Positions 27,354 through 37,032 of a DNA stretch of 64,000 bases are shown in pieces. The stretch lies in contig NZ_CP103807.1 in NCBI RefSeq assembly GCF_029773605.1, positions 1,550,001-1,614,000 on the forward strand, read 5' to 3'. The notes beneath the pieces were generated by a model, which saw nothing but the letters and a program-made list of their open reading frames with translations, made no database searches and had not been told where the DNA came from. The stretch comes from Actinobacillus genomosp. 2. GTDB lineage: Bacteria > Pseudomonadota > Gammaproteobacteria > Enterobacterales > Pasteurellaceae. Within the stretch, counting starts at the first letter, position 1. Each line of letters starts with the position of its first letter. A program made the translations under genes and the position numbers.

Positions 27354-28002
27354 ATTTTGCACTCCGTACTTTATTTTCAAAGTGGCGAGCTAACAGTGAA
27401 ATCGGCAATAAAATCATTAAATAGCTGGCAAATAACAAGAACAAGGCTTCATTGGTTTTGTAATCCATCCCGATAATATCTTTGGTGACAAACATTAATT
27501 CCGCCACAGCAACCGCACTAATGACCGATGTTTCTTTAATTAAAAATAGAACATTTGCACCAATAGCCGGAATGGATACTGCCCAGGCTTGCGGAAAAAT
27601 GATATAGCGAAATACTTGAAAACGGTTTAACCCAATCGCTTTTGCTGCCTCGGTTTGACCTTTCGGTACGGCAAGTAGACCGGCACGTAATGCTTCTGCC
27701 ATATAACTAGCACCAAGGAAAACTAAAGTGATAATACCGCAGGTAAAACCATCCCATTTAATGCCGATTTTCGGCAAGCCGTAATAAAGAAAGAAGAGTT
27801 GAATGAGCAGAGGAGTATTACGAGATAGTTCAATATACCCACGAGCCAAGCGATTAAACGGTTTGACTTGATAAGCGGTAACAACAGCGATCAATAAGCC
27901 GAAAATTAACGACAACAAAATCCCCCAAAATGAAAGTTGGAGCGTAATCACTGCTGCGTCAATAAAGCGTGGAATCGCATTAACAACGTAAGACCAATTC
28001 AT
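27343..28002 (-). CDS. Amino-acid ABC transporter permease (first)
   Basis: 219 residues. The domain is recognised from the N-terminal helix region DAAVITLQLSFWGILLSLIF and the EAA loop EAAKAIGLNRFQVFRYIIFP. First gene of the operon and translationally coupled to the second permease by an 11-base overlap. The upstream region 28003-28173 is AT-rich and contains an uptake-signal core (GACCGCTTGT, 28135-28144). I see no MetJ or other clear operator there. Confidence 0.92.
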   Translation of the reverse strand: MNWSYVVNAIPRFIDAAVITLQLSFWGILLSLIFGLLIAVVTAYQVKPFNRLARGYIELSRNTPLLIQLFFLYYGLPKIGIKWDGFTCGIITLVFLGASYMAEALRAGLLAVPKGQTEAAKAIGLNRFQVFRYIIFPQAWAVSIPAIGANVLFLIKETSVISAVAVAELMFVTKDIIGMDYKTNEALFLLFASYLMILLPISLLARHFENKVRSAKYGI

Positions 28003-28173
28003 AGTAAGTAGTAGGTGAGGTTAAGACAAAATGCTTAAAAAATTGATAAAGATTCTGGATCGAATTGAGCGGAAATGGAAAGTATAAGAAGCTATCTTTT
28101 ATAACCTTTTGTTATGAAAATATAATGTAAAAAAGACCGCTTGTATTTATGGGAAATATTTAGTCAAGAAAAA

Positions 28174-28200
28174 ACCTCTAAGCGTTTAACGCCTAGAGGT
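28174..28200 (-). terminator. Terminator after fklB
   Basis: ACCTCTA (28174-28180) pairs with TAGAGGT (28194-28200), with a further GCG/CGC pairing inside across one mismatch. It lies just past the fklB stop, with an A-rich stretch that reads as T on the minus strand. Confidence 0.7.
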
Positions 28201-28221
28201 GTAATAAGGAGAATAGAACAA

Positions 28222-28851
28222 TTATAGAATATCTAATAATTCTACTTCAAAAATTAATGTAGCAAATGGAGGAATTGATGCACCTGCACCACGTTCGCCG
28301 TATGCTAACTCTTGCGGAATAGTTAAACGCCATTTTGAACCGACAGTCATTAATTGTAACGCTTCTGTCCAACCTTTGATGACACCGCCAACCGGAAATT
28401 CAGCCGGTGTGCCACGTTTTACTGAACTGTCAAATACAGTACCGTCAATTAATGAGCCGGTATAATGTACACGTACTGTGCTATCTGCAGTCGGTTTTGC
28501 TCCATTACCTTCCGTTAATACTTCGTATTGTAAACCGGAGTCAGTCACTACGACACCTTTCGCTTTCTTATTTTCTTCTAAGAATGCTTTGTTATCTGCT
28601 TCAATTGCTTTAAATGCTTCTGCTTGTGCTGCTTCCGCTCTTGCACCTAATTCTTGCAATGCTGCAGTTACTTCATTAAGGTCAATTGCCGGAGGGTTTT
28701 GGTTTAAGACATCATTGATACCGCGAGCAACTGCTTCTGCGTCAACTTCCATACCGCTGCTTAATAATTGTTGACCGATTTGTAAACCGATACCGTAACC
28801 ACCTTTTGCTTCTGTGCTATCTAAAGTGACTGAATTAAAATCTAATGCCAT
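28222..28851 (-). CDS. fklB: FKBP-type peptidyl-prolyl isomerase FklB
   Basis: 209-residue isomerase that speeds X-Pro bond rotation in protein folding. The N-terminal dimerisation helices ([20 protein letters not shown]) are followed by the FKBP domain with [60 protein letters not shown] and [11 protein letters not shown]. These match E. coli FklB. There is no signal peptide, so it is cytoplasmic. Single-gene unit. Confidence 0.93.
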   Translation of the reverse strand: MALDFNSVTLDSTEAKGGYGIGLQIGQQLLSSGMEVDAEAVARGINDVLNQNPPAIDLNEVTAALQELGARAEAAQAEAFKAIEADNKAFLEENKKAKGVVVTDSGLQYEVLTEGNGAKPTADSTVRVHYTGSLIDGTVFDSSVKRGTPAEFPVGGVIKGWTEALQLMTVGSKWRLTIPQELAYGERGAGASIPPFATLIFEVELLDIL

Positions 28852-29199
28852 AGTTTTTCCTTGTTGTTAATCAAAAATAAAAAGACTTTCGCTTTATGGG
28901 GGCGAATTTTAAGAATACAAGTTCAATACAAGGCAATATTTCACTATATAGAGAAGAATAAACGCGAAACGAATACGAAAGTTAACCAAATTTGATTGAA
29001 TAATCATCAATTAAGTGTGGGTAAATTTTATATAAGTGGATGTTCATTAGTTTGAAATGATAAGTAAATAAGCCATTTTGTGATTGTTTTTTGTATTCTT
29101 TAAATAAGTTGAAGCGGATGTTTTTCAAATTGAGTAAAAATGTAAGTTAAAATATAATCTGCTACCTCTTTTTTTGATAGATTTGAGGTGCTAATTTGG
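28852..29199. other. Divergent AT-rich intergenic region
   Basis: This 348-base gap lies between divergent fklB and the membrane-protein gene. It is AT-rich, with several possible -10 boxes. I found no hairpin, tRNA or operator that I could support. The GAGGTG at 29185-29190 is the likely ribosome site of the downstream gene. Confidence 0.5.
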
Positions 29200-29931
29200 A
29201 TGCTTGGGATTATCAATAAAATTGTTTCATCTTCCCTTTCTATGGCTTTTTTAGGCGTACTTAGTTGGTCAGCAGCCTATTCTTACGGCTGGGCACAGGC
29301 TTACTTTTACGGATTTCCCTTATGGTATGTGGATATCGGTGCTGGCAATGTTGCTCGTAGCCTCGGCTATGTGCTTTATGTGACGTTAATTCTTTGCTCC
29401 ACCTATTTAATCGGGCTATTTTTATTAATTAAGGCGAAACCGTTTCTCAGTGTTTCTTGTGTAAAATTAGTTCGGGCAGGGATTTTATGTGCGATTGCTT
29501 CATTGCCGATTTTGATTATCAGCACGTTACTTACCGGTAAAATCCATCAAAACAGTATTATTGCCTATTGCTCTGTTGTGGTACTGTTCACCTTAATTTT
29601 CCGTCATTCGATTACTCGACATATCAGCAATATCAATATTCATACCGCTATTAATTTCTTCCAAAGTCATAAGAGTTACGTCTTGATGTTTACCTATGCT
29701 TATTTTGTCTTATTTGCCTTTATGGTCGGTTATTTGCGACCGCACTTTAAGACACGTTTTGATATGATAGAGGTAAATGACACCATGTACTATATTTTGG
29801 CTAAATACAATAAGACTTTCATTTTATCAAAAGAACTCAAACTAGATAATGATGAATTTTATCTGTATGAGTTAAATCCGAATCAGCTTGGTCATATTCA
29901 TATGATCGATATTAATCATTCACTTAATTAA
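29200..29931 (+). CDS. Hypothetical multi-pass inner-membrane protein
   Basis: 243 residues, not recognised. About five hydrophobic stretches: SMAFLGVLSWSAAYSYGW, YVLYVTLILCSTYLIGLFLL, ILCAIASLPILIISTLL, AYCSVVVLFTLIF and YVLMFTYAYFVLFAFMVGYL. A short soluble C-terminal tail follows (about 185-243). The ATG at 29200 has GAGGTG nine bases upstream; an alternative GTG at 29188 would lie within that site. No neighbour hints at function. It ends before an inverted uptake-signal terminator. Confidence 0.7.
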   Translation: MLGIINKIVSSSLSMAFLGVLSWSAAYSYGWAQAYFYGFPLWYVDIGAGNVARSLGYVLYVTLILCSTYLIGLFLLIKAKPFLSVSCVKLVRAGILCAIASLPILIISTLLTGKIHQNSIIAYCSVVVLFTLIFRHSITRHISNINIHTAINFFQSHKSYVLMFTYAYFVLFAFMVGYLRPHFKTRFDMIEVNDTMYYILAKYNKTFILSKELKLDNDEFYLYELNPNQLGHIHMIDINHSLN

Positions 29932-29938
29932 ATAAAAA

Positions 29939-29979
29939 AGCGGTCTGATCTTGCAATTTTTTTGCGAAATCAGACCGCT
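29939..29979. terminator. Inverted uptake-signal pair acting as bidirectional terminator
   Basis: AGCGGTCTGAT (29939-29949) pairs exactly with ATCAGACCGCT (29969-29979). The stem includes the uptake core in both orientations and lies between convergent genes. Confidence 0.8.
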
Positions 29980-29995
29980 AATCATCTCTAAAGGA

Positions 29996-30607
29996 TTAGA
30001 ATGTTAAAAATGGTGATACTTTTTCAATCGTTGCAGCACCAATGCCGGAAATATTGGATAATTCAGCAGCATTTTTGATTTTACCGACAGTATTGCGATA
30101 GTCGATAATTGCTTTAGCTTTCGCTTCACCGATACCGCTTAAGGTTTGTAAGGTTTTTGCGTCAGCGGTATTAATATTAACTTTTGCAGAAGCCGGTACT
30201 TTTGCCATTGATGCTTTAGCTGCGGTTACTTTTTCTGCCGCTTGTGCTTTAACGCCATTCATTTTCTCTGTCGCTTGTGCTTTTACAGCTGTTACCTTTT
30301 CTTTCGATACGTTTTTCATATCAGACACTTTATCTTTTGTAGATGTTTTGACTGAATTTAAAGCATCTTTTGCTGTCATCACTTTATTCGTTGTTTGATC
30401 TTTTGCGACATTTAAGGTTTCTTTTGCGGTTTTTACTTGCGTATTTAATGCCTTTGTCGCACTTTCTTTTGTCATAGATACTTGATTTTTAGCTGTATTT
30501 TTTACTGCATCGCTCATTGTTGAAAGCGGATTGTTCGTTTCCGCAAATGAAGTAGCGGATACAGCCATTGCAACAGCTAGAGTTAGAAGTGTTTTTAATG
30601 ATTTCAT
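29996..30607 (-). CDS. comEA: ComEA-like DNA-binding competence protein with long Lys/Ala-rich domain
   Basis: 203 residues. A signal peptide (LLTLAVAMAVSATSFA) is followed by about 110 residues of irregular Lys/Ala/Thr/Val repeats such as EKVTAVKAQATEKM and GVKAQAAEKVTAAKA that look like one long amphipathic helix. The C-terminus is a standard helix-hairpin-helix ComEA domain: VNINTADAKTLQTLSGIGEA and ELSNISGIGAATIEKV. ComEA binds incoming DNA in the periplasm during transformation, fitting an organism with many uptake signals. The charged repeat domain makes it about twice as long as the minimal Haemophilus form. Confidence 0.82.
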   Translation of the reverse strand: MKSLKTLLTLAVAMAVSATSFAETNNPLSTMSDAVKNTAKNQVSMTKESATKALNTQVKTAKETLNVAKDQTTNKVMTAKDALNSVKTSTKDKVSDMKNVSKEKVTAVKAQATEKMNGVKAQAAEKVTAAKASMAKVPASAKVNINTADAKTLQTLSGIGEAKAKAIIDYRNTVGKIKNAAELSNISGIGAATIEKVSPFLTF

Positions 30608-30815
30608 TGTGAGATTTCCTCGGTTAATAGAAAAATAAGATTAAAACGTATTTCAATCAAAAGTTGCCTACTCAGACTGACAAATATATGGTTAGTTCAA
30701 AGAATCCCATTGAGTGATGAAACATTGTACAGCTTTTTGCAAAAAATTTTGTTCTAATAATCATTTAAAATCTATAACAACAATAATCTATAACTTGGTA
30801 ATTAAGGGTTGAAAA

Positions 30816-32113
30816 ATGAGTATAAGTCCGGAATTAGAACAGGCGATTTTGTCCACAGTACAACAAGAAGTTGTGCCGGCATTAGGTTGTACCGAACCGG
30901 TTTCTTTAGCATTGGCATCTGCGGTAGCTTGTCAATATTTAGGCACATTACCGGATCGAATCGAAGCTAAGGTTTCGCCGAATTTAATGAAAAACGGTAT
31001 GGGAGTTACCGTACCGGGACAGGTACGGTCGGTTTAACAATGGCGGCGGCAATCGGGGCGATTGGCGGCGATCCAAATGGCGGTTTAGAAGTCTTAAAAC
31101 ATATTACTGCCGAGCAAGTAGAACTTGCCAAACAAATGATTAACGAGCAGAAAATTGAAGTCAGTATTTCTGACACCGAGCATATTCTCTATTCCGAGGC
31201 AACACTATTTAATTCTGATCAACAAGTCAAAGTGCGAATTGCCGCTCACCATACCAATGTGATTTATATTGAGAAAAACGGCGAATTGCTGTTTTCCAAA
31301 CCGTGTGTTGTGGAAAGTGAAAATGCGGAAAATGTCTTTGCAAATCTTACGGCGAAAGATATTTATGATTTTTCCTTAAATGTGGAATTAGAGAAGATTC
31401 GCTTTATTCAACAAGCGGCAATTTTAAATAGTGCGTTATCGCAAGAAGGCTTAAATCAGGATTACGGTTTACATATCGGGCGTACCTTGCAAAAACAAAT
31501 CGGTAAAGGGTTAATTAGTGATGATTTGCTTAATCGTATTGTGATTGAAACCACAGCGGCGAGTGACGCACGTATGGGTGGTGCAAATTTACCGGCAATG
31601 AGTAATTCGGGTTCAGGTAATCAAGGGATTACTGCAACCATGCCGGTGGTCGTTGTCGCTCGTCATTTAGCTGCGAGTGAAGAACAACTGATTCGAGCGT
31701 TATTTCTTTCGCATTTAATGGCGATTTATATTCATAGCAAATTACCGAAACTCTCTGCGTTATGTGCGGTAACCACGGCAGCAATGGGCAGCTGTGCCGG
31801 TGTGGCGTGGTTATTAACCGGTAAATTTGAAGCGATTAGTATGGCAATCAGCAGTATGATCGGCGATATCAGCGGTATTATTTGTGACGGTGCGGCAAAT
31901 AGCTGTGCGATGAAAGTTTCAACCAGTGTGAGTTCCAGTTATAAATCAATTTTAATGGCATTGGATAATACCCAAGTCACCGGCAACGAAGGGATTGTTG
32001 AACACCAAATTGACCGTTCGATCAACAACCTTTGTGCGATCGCTTCTCGCAGTATGCAATATACGGATCACCAAGTGATTGAAATCATGGTCAGCAAACC
32101 AAAAAATATATAA
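30816..32113 (+). pseudogene. cyuA: L-cysteine desulfidase CyuA (YhaM family), frameshifted
   Basis: Two reading frames together encode one CyuA/UPF0597 protein. The first (30816-31037) has [20 protein letters not shown] and ends [15 protein letters not shown] followed by a wrong-frame QVRSV and stop. The second resumes in another frame with [20 protein letters not shown] and runs to 32113 with NLPAMSNSGSGNQGITATMP and CDGAANSCAMKVSTS. Loss of one base near 31016-31021 explains the shift; the repaired product would be about 432 residues, the family length. CyuA degrades L-cysteine to pyruvate, ammonia and sulfide. It is either an inactivated gene or a sequence error. The downstream piece begins with an ATG at 31061 but lacks the conserved N-terminus. 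Confidence 0.85.
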
Positions 32114-32134
32114 TTTCTAGCCACTAAAAATAAC

Positions 32135-32176
32135 AAGCGGTAAAATTTGCGTAAATTTTAGCAAATTTTACTGCTT
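32135..32176 (+). terminator. Uptake-signal hairpin after cyuA
   Basis: AAGCGGTAAAATTTGC (32135-32150) pairs with GCAAATTTTACTGCTT (32161-32176) with one G-T wobble, followed by CTTTTCTT. It separates cyuA from the downstream transporter genes. Confidence 0.8.
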
Positions 32177-32188
32177 CTTTTCTTATTT

Positions 32189-32204
32189 AGCCGTCTAGAC
32201 GTAT
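32189..32204. promoter_or_regulatory. Tandem MetJ-type met boxes
   Basis: AGCCGTCT-AGACGTAT matches two adjacent copies of the met box AGACGTCT at 14 of 16 positions. MetJ with S-adenosylmethionine binds such tandem boxes to repress methionine genes. The next eight bases (ACATTTCC) match weakly. The site lies 58 bases before the GTG of the ABC permease gene, where it would overlap a promoter. No functional data; the match was made by eye. Confidence 0.7.
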
Positions 32205-32262
32205 ACATTTCCATCTATATCCCTTAGAATTTAAAACTCAATAGATTAATTTAGGAAAGCCT

Positions 32263-32979
32263 GTGTTAGAAAATTTCTTACTGCAAATTCCATTTATGGA
32301 TGAAGCACGTGTAAAGCTAGTAATAGATGCCTTCTTCCCAATGGTTAAAGCGGCAGTCTTGGTTTCTATTCCGCTAGCAATCGCTTCTTTTATTATCGGT
32401 ATGGCGATTGCGGTCGGTGTTGCGTTAATTCGAGTGACACCGGTAAACGGTATGCTACACCGCATTGCACTTGCAATTGTGAAAGTGTATATCTCAATTA
32501 TTAGAGGCACGCCGATGTTGGTGCAAATCTCGGTGGTGTTTTACGGCTTGCCGGCGATCGGAGTGTATATTGATCCGATTCCGGCGGCGATTATCGGTTT
32601 CTCGCTGAATATCGGTGCATACGGTTCGGAAACCGTGCGTGCGGCGATTTCTTCCGTGCCGAAAGGGCAATGGGAAGCCGGTTATACAATCGGTATGACC
32701 TATATGCAAACCTTCCGCCGGATTATTGCACCGCAAGCGATTCGAGTTGCCGTACCGCCATTAAGCAACACTTTTATTGGTTTGTTTAAAGATACGTCAT
32801 TGGCTTCTGTGGTGACAGTAACGGAAATGTTCCGTGTCGCACAACAAATGGCGAATATGTCTTACGACTTCTTGCCGGTATATATTGAGGCGGGTTTAAT
32901 TTATTGGTGTTTCTGTTGGGTACTTTTCTTGATTCAAGCAAAACTCGAACACCGCTTTAACCGCTTTGTGGCGAAATAA
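32263..32979 (+). CDS. Amino-acid ABC transporter permease, probably sulfur amino acid
   Basis: 238-residue permease of the polar amino-acid type. Helices and loop: ILVSIPLAIASFIIG-like segment near the start (AAVLVSIPLAIASFIIGMAI), IIRGTPMLVQISVVFYGLPA, EAGYTIGMTYMQTFRRIIAP and PLSNTFIGLFKDTSLASVVT. It resembles TcyL/TcyB cystine permeases. The start is a GTG with AGGAA five bases upstream. Followed 21 bases later by the ATPase gene. No receptor gene accompanies the pair. The MetJ-type boxes upstream suggest a role in sulfur amino-acid supply. Confidence 0.88.
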   Translation: MLENFLLQIPFMDEARVKLVIDAFFPMVKAAVLVSIPLAIASFIIGMAIAVGVALIRVTPVNGMLHRIALAIVKVYISIIRGTPMLVQISVVFYGLPAIGVYIDPIPAAIIGFSLNIGAYGSETVRAAISSVPKGQWEAGYTIGMTYMQTFRRIIAPQAIRVAVPPLSNTFIGLFKDTSLASVVTVTEMFRVAQQMANMSYDFLPVYIEAGLIYWCFCWVLFLIQAKLEHRFNRFVAK

Positions 32980-33000
32980 TGGTTAACCACGGAAAACAAG

Positions 33001-33750
33001 ATGATCAAAATTAGTAATATTCATAAAACTTTTGGTGATAACACGATTTTACGTGGTATTGATCTGGAAATTAAAAAAGGTCAAGTGGTAGTAATTCTCG
33101 GACCATCCGGTTCCGGTAAAACTACGTTTTTGCGCTGTTTAAATGCGCTGGAAATGCCGGAGCAAGGCACAATCACGTTTGACGGTTTAGAACCATTAAG
33201 CGTGGATTTTTCGGCAAAAAATATCAAAAAACAGATTCTTTCTTTACGCCGTAAATCGGGTATGGTGTTCCAAAATTACAACTTATTTCCACACAAAACC
33301 GCATTGGAAAATGTGATGGAAGGCCCGGTATTTGTGCAAGGCAAAAAGCTAGAACAAGCCAAAGAGGAAGCCGAGAAATTATTGGCAAAAGTCGGTTTAT
33401 CCGATAAAGCACAGCTGTACCCATTCCAATTATCCGGCGGTCAGCAACAGCGTGTCGGCATTGCACGTGCATTAGCGATTCAACCGGAACTGATGTTATT
33501 TGATGAACCAACTTCGGCGCTTGATCCGGAATTAGTGCAAGACGTGTTGAATACCATGAAAGAGTTGGCGCTAGAAGGCTGGACAATGGTGGTGGTTACG
33601 CACGAAATCAAGTTCGCATTAGATGTGGCGGATGTGGTGGTCGTGATGGACGGCGGTGAAATTGTCGAGCAAGGCTCGCCGGCACAACTTTTCCAGAATC
33701 CGCAACACGAACGCACTAAACGCTTCTTACATCAAATTCGTGCGGATTAA
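33001..33750 (+). CDS. Amino-acid ABC transporter ATP-binding protein, probably sulfur amino acid
   Basis: 249-residue ATPase: Walker A GPSGSGKTT (about 35-43), Q-loop FQNYNLFPHKT, signature LSGGQQQRVGIARALA, Walker B LMLFDEPTSALDPE and H-loop VVTHEIKFALDVADVVVVMD. Similar to TcyC/TcyN-type cystine importers. Partner of the permease just upstream; both lie after the MetJ-type site. The transcript likely ends at the inverted uptake-signal pair right after it. Confidence 0.9.
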   Translation: MIKISNIHKTFGDNTILRGIDLEIKKGQVVVILGPSGSGKTTFLRCLNALEMPEQGTITFDGLEPLSVDFSAKNIKKQILSLRRKSGMVFQNYNLFPHKTALENVMEGPVFVQGKKLEQAKEEAEKLLAKVGLSDKAQLYPFQLSGGQQQRVGIARALAIQPELMLFDEPTSALDPELVQDVLNTMKELALEGWTMVVVTHEIKFALDVADVVVVMDGGEIVEQGSPAQLFQNPQHERTKRFLHQIRAD

Positions 33751-33760
33751 ACCTTCTGAT

Positions 33761-33803
33761 AAGCGGTTTAAATTAGCAAAAATTTTGCAAATTTAGACCG
33801 CTT
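33761..33803 (+). terminator. Inverted uptake-signal pair before mutS
   Basis: AAGCGGTTTAAATT (33761-33774) pairs with AATTTAGACCGCTT (33790-33803) with one mismatch; inside, GCAAAAATTTTGC adds more pairing. T-rich bases follow. Confidence 0.75.
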
Positions 33804-33915
33804 GTTTCATTCTTTTTATTATTCTCCGAATTATTCCTTTTACGCCCCGCAGTTTTTTCCACTCCCTCAATCTGTTACACTAACTACCAATTTTGATTAA
33901 CTTAACTGCGAAGCC

Positions 33916-36510
33916 ATGACTCAAGATCTTTCTAAACACACGCCGATGATGGCGCAATATTTGCAACTTAAAGCGCAAAATCCTGATATTTTGTTGTTTT
34001 ATCGTATGGGAGATTTTTACGAATTATTTTATGACGATGCCAAAAAAGCAGCAGCGTTGTTAGATATTTCTTTGACCAAGCGAGGTGCATCAGCAGGTGA
34101 GCCGATTCCGATGGCGGGCGTGCCGTATCATGCGGTAGAAGGCTATTTAGCTAAATTGGTCGCATTGGGAGAATCGGTGGCGATTTGTGAGCAGATTGGC
34201 GATCCGGCAACGAGCAAAGGGCCGGTTGAACGTAAAATAGTTCGTATTGTTACCCCTGGTACCGTAAGTGATGAAGCGTTATTGCCGGAACGTCAGGACA
34301 ATTTAGTCGCAGCGATTTATGAAGAAAAAGGTGTGTTTGCGATTGCAACTTTGGATATGACTTCCGGGCGTTTTTTAATTACCGAATTACCAAATAAAGA
34401 AGCGCTTGCTGCCGAATTACAACGCTTACAACCAGCGGAAATTTTATATGCGGAAGACTTTTCTGCTGCTGAAATTCTAAATAATTATAAAGGCTTACGC
34501 CGCCGTCCGGTGTGGGAATTTGAGTTAGTCACGGCGATTAATTTATTAAATCGCCAATTCGGTACACAAAGTTTAGCCGGTTTTGGGGTGGAAAAAGCCG
34601 TGGTGGCATTATGTGCGGCAGGTTGTGTTTTACACTATGCACAAGAAACGCAACGTACCGCATTACCGCATATCAACAGTATTCATTTGGCGCAAAATAG
34701 TGACACTATTTTGCTGGATGCGGCAACTCGTCGTAACTTAGAACTGACCCAAAATTTAGCCGGCGGAACGGAAAACATGTTAGCGGCAGTTTTAGATAAA
34801 TGTGTTACGCCAATGGGCAGCCGTTTGCTGAAACGCTGGATTCATCAACCGATTCGTGACCTAGAAAAGCTGAAAAAGCGTCAAGATATAATTGACACTT
34901 TGCAGAAAGAACAACGTATCGAACTGCTTCAGCCGTTACTCCAAAATGTCGGTGATATGGAGCGAATCCTTGCTCGTGTTGCATTGCGCTCGGCTCGCCC
35001 TCGTGATTTAACCCGTTTGCGTACCGCCTTGGCACAATTGCCTGATATTGCAAAAAATGCGAAAAATTTGACCGCTTCGCTTGATGCACTTGTGGCACAA
35101 ATAGGCGATTTCAGCGAATTACACGCACTGCTTGAACGTGCGATTATTGAAACGCCTCCACAATTAATTCGTGACGGCGGTGTGATTGCAGAAGGTTACA
35201 ATGCAGAGTTGGACGAATGGCGAGAGCTATCTGCCGGTGCAACGCAATATTTGGAAAATCTCGAAATTCGAGAAAGAGAAGCAACAGGTATTGATACGCT
35301 TAAAATCGGCTTTAATGCGGTGCACGGCTACTATATTCAAATTAGCCAAGGGCAAGCGCATAAAGCCCCGATGCACTATGTTCGCCGGCAAACTTTGAAA
35401 AATGCCGAGCGTTATATTATTCCCGAGCTGAAAACCTATGAAGATAAGGTACTGAAAGCAAAAGGGGCATCATTGGCGTTAGAAAAGCAACTTTATGATG
35501 AGTTGTTCGATTTACTTATGCCTCATTTGGGCGAAATGCAATTAGCAGCGATGGCATTATCCGAATTGGACGTACTGACCAATCTTGCCGAACGAGCGGA
35601 AAGTTTGAATTATGTACGCCCAACATTTAGTCATCAACGAGGCGTGAATATCAAAGGCGGCCGCCACCTGGTGGTGGAACAAGTATTAAAAGATCCGTTT
35701 ATTGCCAATCCGGTATTCTTAAACGCACAACGTCATTTATTGGTGGTAACCGGCCCGAATATGGGTGGTAAAAGTACCTATATGCGTCAAATTGCATTGA
35801 TCAGCTTAATGGCGTATATCGGCAGTTTTGTGCCGGCGGATAGTGCCGAAATCGGTGCGTTAGACCGCATTTTTACCCGTATCGGCGCAAGTGATGATTT
35901 AGCCTCAGGCCGTTCGACTTTTATGGTGGAAATGACCGAAATGGCAAATATTCTGCATCAGGCAACCGAAAACAGCTTAGTGCTGATTGATGAAATCGGG
36001 CGTGGAACTTCAACTTATGACGGTTTATCGCTGGCGTGGGCGTGTGCTGAATGGTTGGCTAAGAAAACCCAATCGCTTACCTTATTTGCGACGCACTATT
36101 TTGAGCTGACCAGTCTGCCGAGTCAGTTAAAAGGCGTGGCGAATGTGCATTTAGATGCTCGAGAACATCAGGATTCCATCGTGTTTATGCACAGCGTACA
36201 AGAAGGTGCGGCAAGTAAAAGTTACGGTTTGGCGGTAGCAGCGCTTGCCGGTGTGCCGAAACAGGTTATTCAACTGGCGAAACAGCGTTTAGCGCATTTG
36301 GAAGAAATTTCATTACAAACCAAAGAAGCACACGATAATCCGCAAGGCGATCTCTTATTTAGTGCGGATTTACAAGAAGTCCCGCAAATTCAACCGCTTG
36401 CGGTACAACAAAGCGAAGTGGAAAAAGCATTAATGAGCATCGACCCCGATGAACTCACCCCTCGTCAAGCGTTGGATGAGCTGTATCGCTTAAAAAAATT
36501 AATGGCTTAA
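33916..36510 (+). CDS. mutS: DNA mismatch repair ATPase MutS
   Basis: 864 residues, full length. MutS recognises mismatches and starts methyl-directed repair with MutL. The mismatch-reading motif RMGDFYELF has Phe34 and Glu36, corresponding to E. coli Phe36 and Glu38. The C-terminal ATPase has Walker [10 protein letters not shown] (613-621), signature region [16 protein letters not shown], Walker [21 protein letters not shown], and [10 protein letters not shown]; the C-terminal tail ends in the tetramerisation region ([20 protein letters not shown]). No lesion is seen, so a mutator phenotype is not expected from this gene. It stands alone between two terminators. Confidence 0.98.
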   Translation: MTQDLSKHTPMMAQYLQLKAQNPDILLFYRMGDFYELFYDDAKKAAALLDISLTKRGASAGEPIPMAGVPYHAVEGYLAKLVALGESVAICEQIGDPATSKGPVERKIVRIVTPGTVSDEALLPERQDNLVAAIYEEKGVFAIATLDMTSGRFLITELPNKEALAAELQRLQPAEILYAEDFSAAEILNNYKGLRRRPVWEFELVTAINLLNRQFGTQSLAGFGVEKAVVALCAAGCVLHYAQETQRTALPHINSIHLAQNSDTILLDAATRRNLELTQNLAGGTENMLAAVLDKCVTPMGSRLLKRWIHQPIRDLEKLKKRQDIIDTLQKEQRIELLQPLLQNVGDMERILARVALRSARPRDLTRLRTALAQLPDIAKNAKNLTASLDALVAQIGDFSELHALLERAIIETPPQLIRDGGVIAEGYNAELDEWRELSAGATQYLENLEIREREATGIDTLKIGFNAVHGYYIQISQGQAHKAPMHYVRRQTLKNAERYIIPELKTYEDKVLKAKGASLALEKQLYDELFDLLMPHLGEMQLAAMALSELDVLTNLAERAESLNYVRPTFSHQRGVNIKGGRHLVVEQVLKDPFIANPVFLNAQRHLLVVTGPNMGGKSTYMRQIALISLMAYIGSFVPADSAEIGALDRIFTRIGASDDLASGRSTFMVEMTEMANILHQATENSLVLIDEIGRGTSTYDGLSLAWACAEWLAKKTQSLTLFATHYFELTSLPSQLKGVANVHLDAREHQDSIVFMHSVQEGAASKSYGLAVAALAGVPKQVIQLAKQRLAHLEEISLQTKEAHDNPQGDLLFSADLQEVPQIQPLAVQQSEVEKALMSIDPDELTPRQALDELYRLKKLMA

Positions 36511-36519
36511 GAAGAGCAA

Positions 36520-36550
36520 AAGGCTAGTGAGTTTTCACTAGCCTTATTTT
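36520..36550 (+). terminator. mutS terminator
   Basis: AAGGCTAGTGA (36520-36530) pairs exactly with TCACTAGCCTT (36535-36545), then ATTTTTTG. A strong intrinsic terminator. Confidence 0.9.
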
Positions 36551-36661
36551 TTGTTGAGTGATTATTAATACGTTGATTTTTCGATCTTGATCGCAAAAAA
36601 AGAATAATCAAGTTGTATGTTACTTAAACACTTATAAGCTATCTTTCATTGGTTGAAAATC

Positions 36662-36678
36662 ATACGCTTTAAGCGTAT
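36662..36678. promoter_or_regulatory. Palindromic operator of the toxin-antitoxin operon
   Basis: ATACGCTT-T-AAGCGTAT is a perfect 8-bp inverted repeat centred 21 bases before the toxin start codon. This is the place and size expected for autoregulation by the HTH antitoxin. Confidence 0.65.
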
Positions 36679-36690
36679 AGTGAGGAAACA

Positions 36691-37032
36691 GTGAAGTTAG
36701 TTTTTGTAGAATTACCACCTTTTGATAAATTTCGTTATGAAAATTTAACAGATGATGATTATCGTGAATTTTAAGAATATTTAATGAATAATCCCGAAGC
36801 TGGAGATATTGTTCAAGGCATAAACGGTTTACGAAAAATTCGTATATCAACCCAAGCAAGGGGGAAGAAAGGTGGTGCCAGAGTGATTTACTACTATTAT
36901 GTTAGAGGATCACAAATTTGGTTATTTACAGGGTATAACAAATCAAGAAAAATAGATTTGAATTCAATGGAAAGAAAAGCATTTTCTAAAGTATTAGAAC
37001 ATTTAAAAAATATTGCGGATAGGGAGCTATAA
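36691..37032 (+). pseudogene. higB: RelE/HigB-family toxin with in-frame nonsense codon
   Basis: Starting at GTG 36691, with GAGGAAA just upstream, the frame reads MKLVFVELPPFDKFRY, NLTDDDYREF, then TAA (36772-36774), then EYLMNNPEAGDIVQG and on to GGARVIYYYYVRGSQIWLF and the usual LYxKN-like GYNKSRKIDL end. Read through, it is 113 residues, the normal size of this mRNA-interferase family. A C-to-T change of a CAA (Gln) codon would explain the stop. An 82-residue piece could start at the ATG at 36784, but it lacks the N-terminal strand and helix. Thus the toxin is probably inactive. It ends exactly where the antitoxin begins. Confidence 0.8.
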
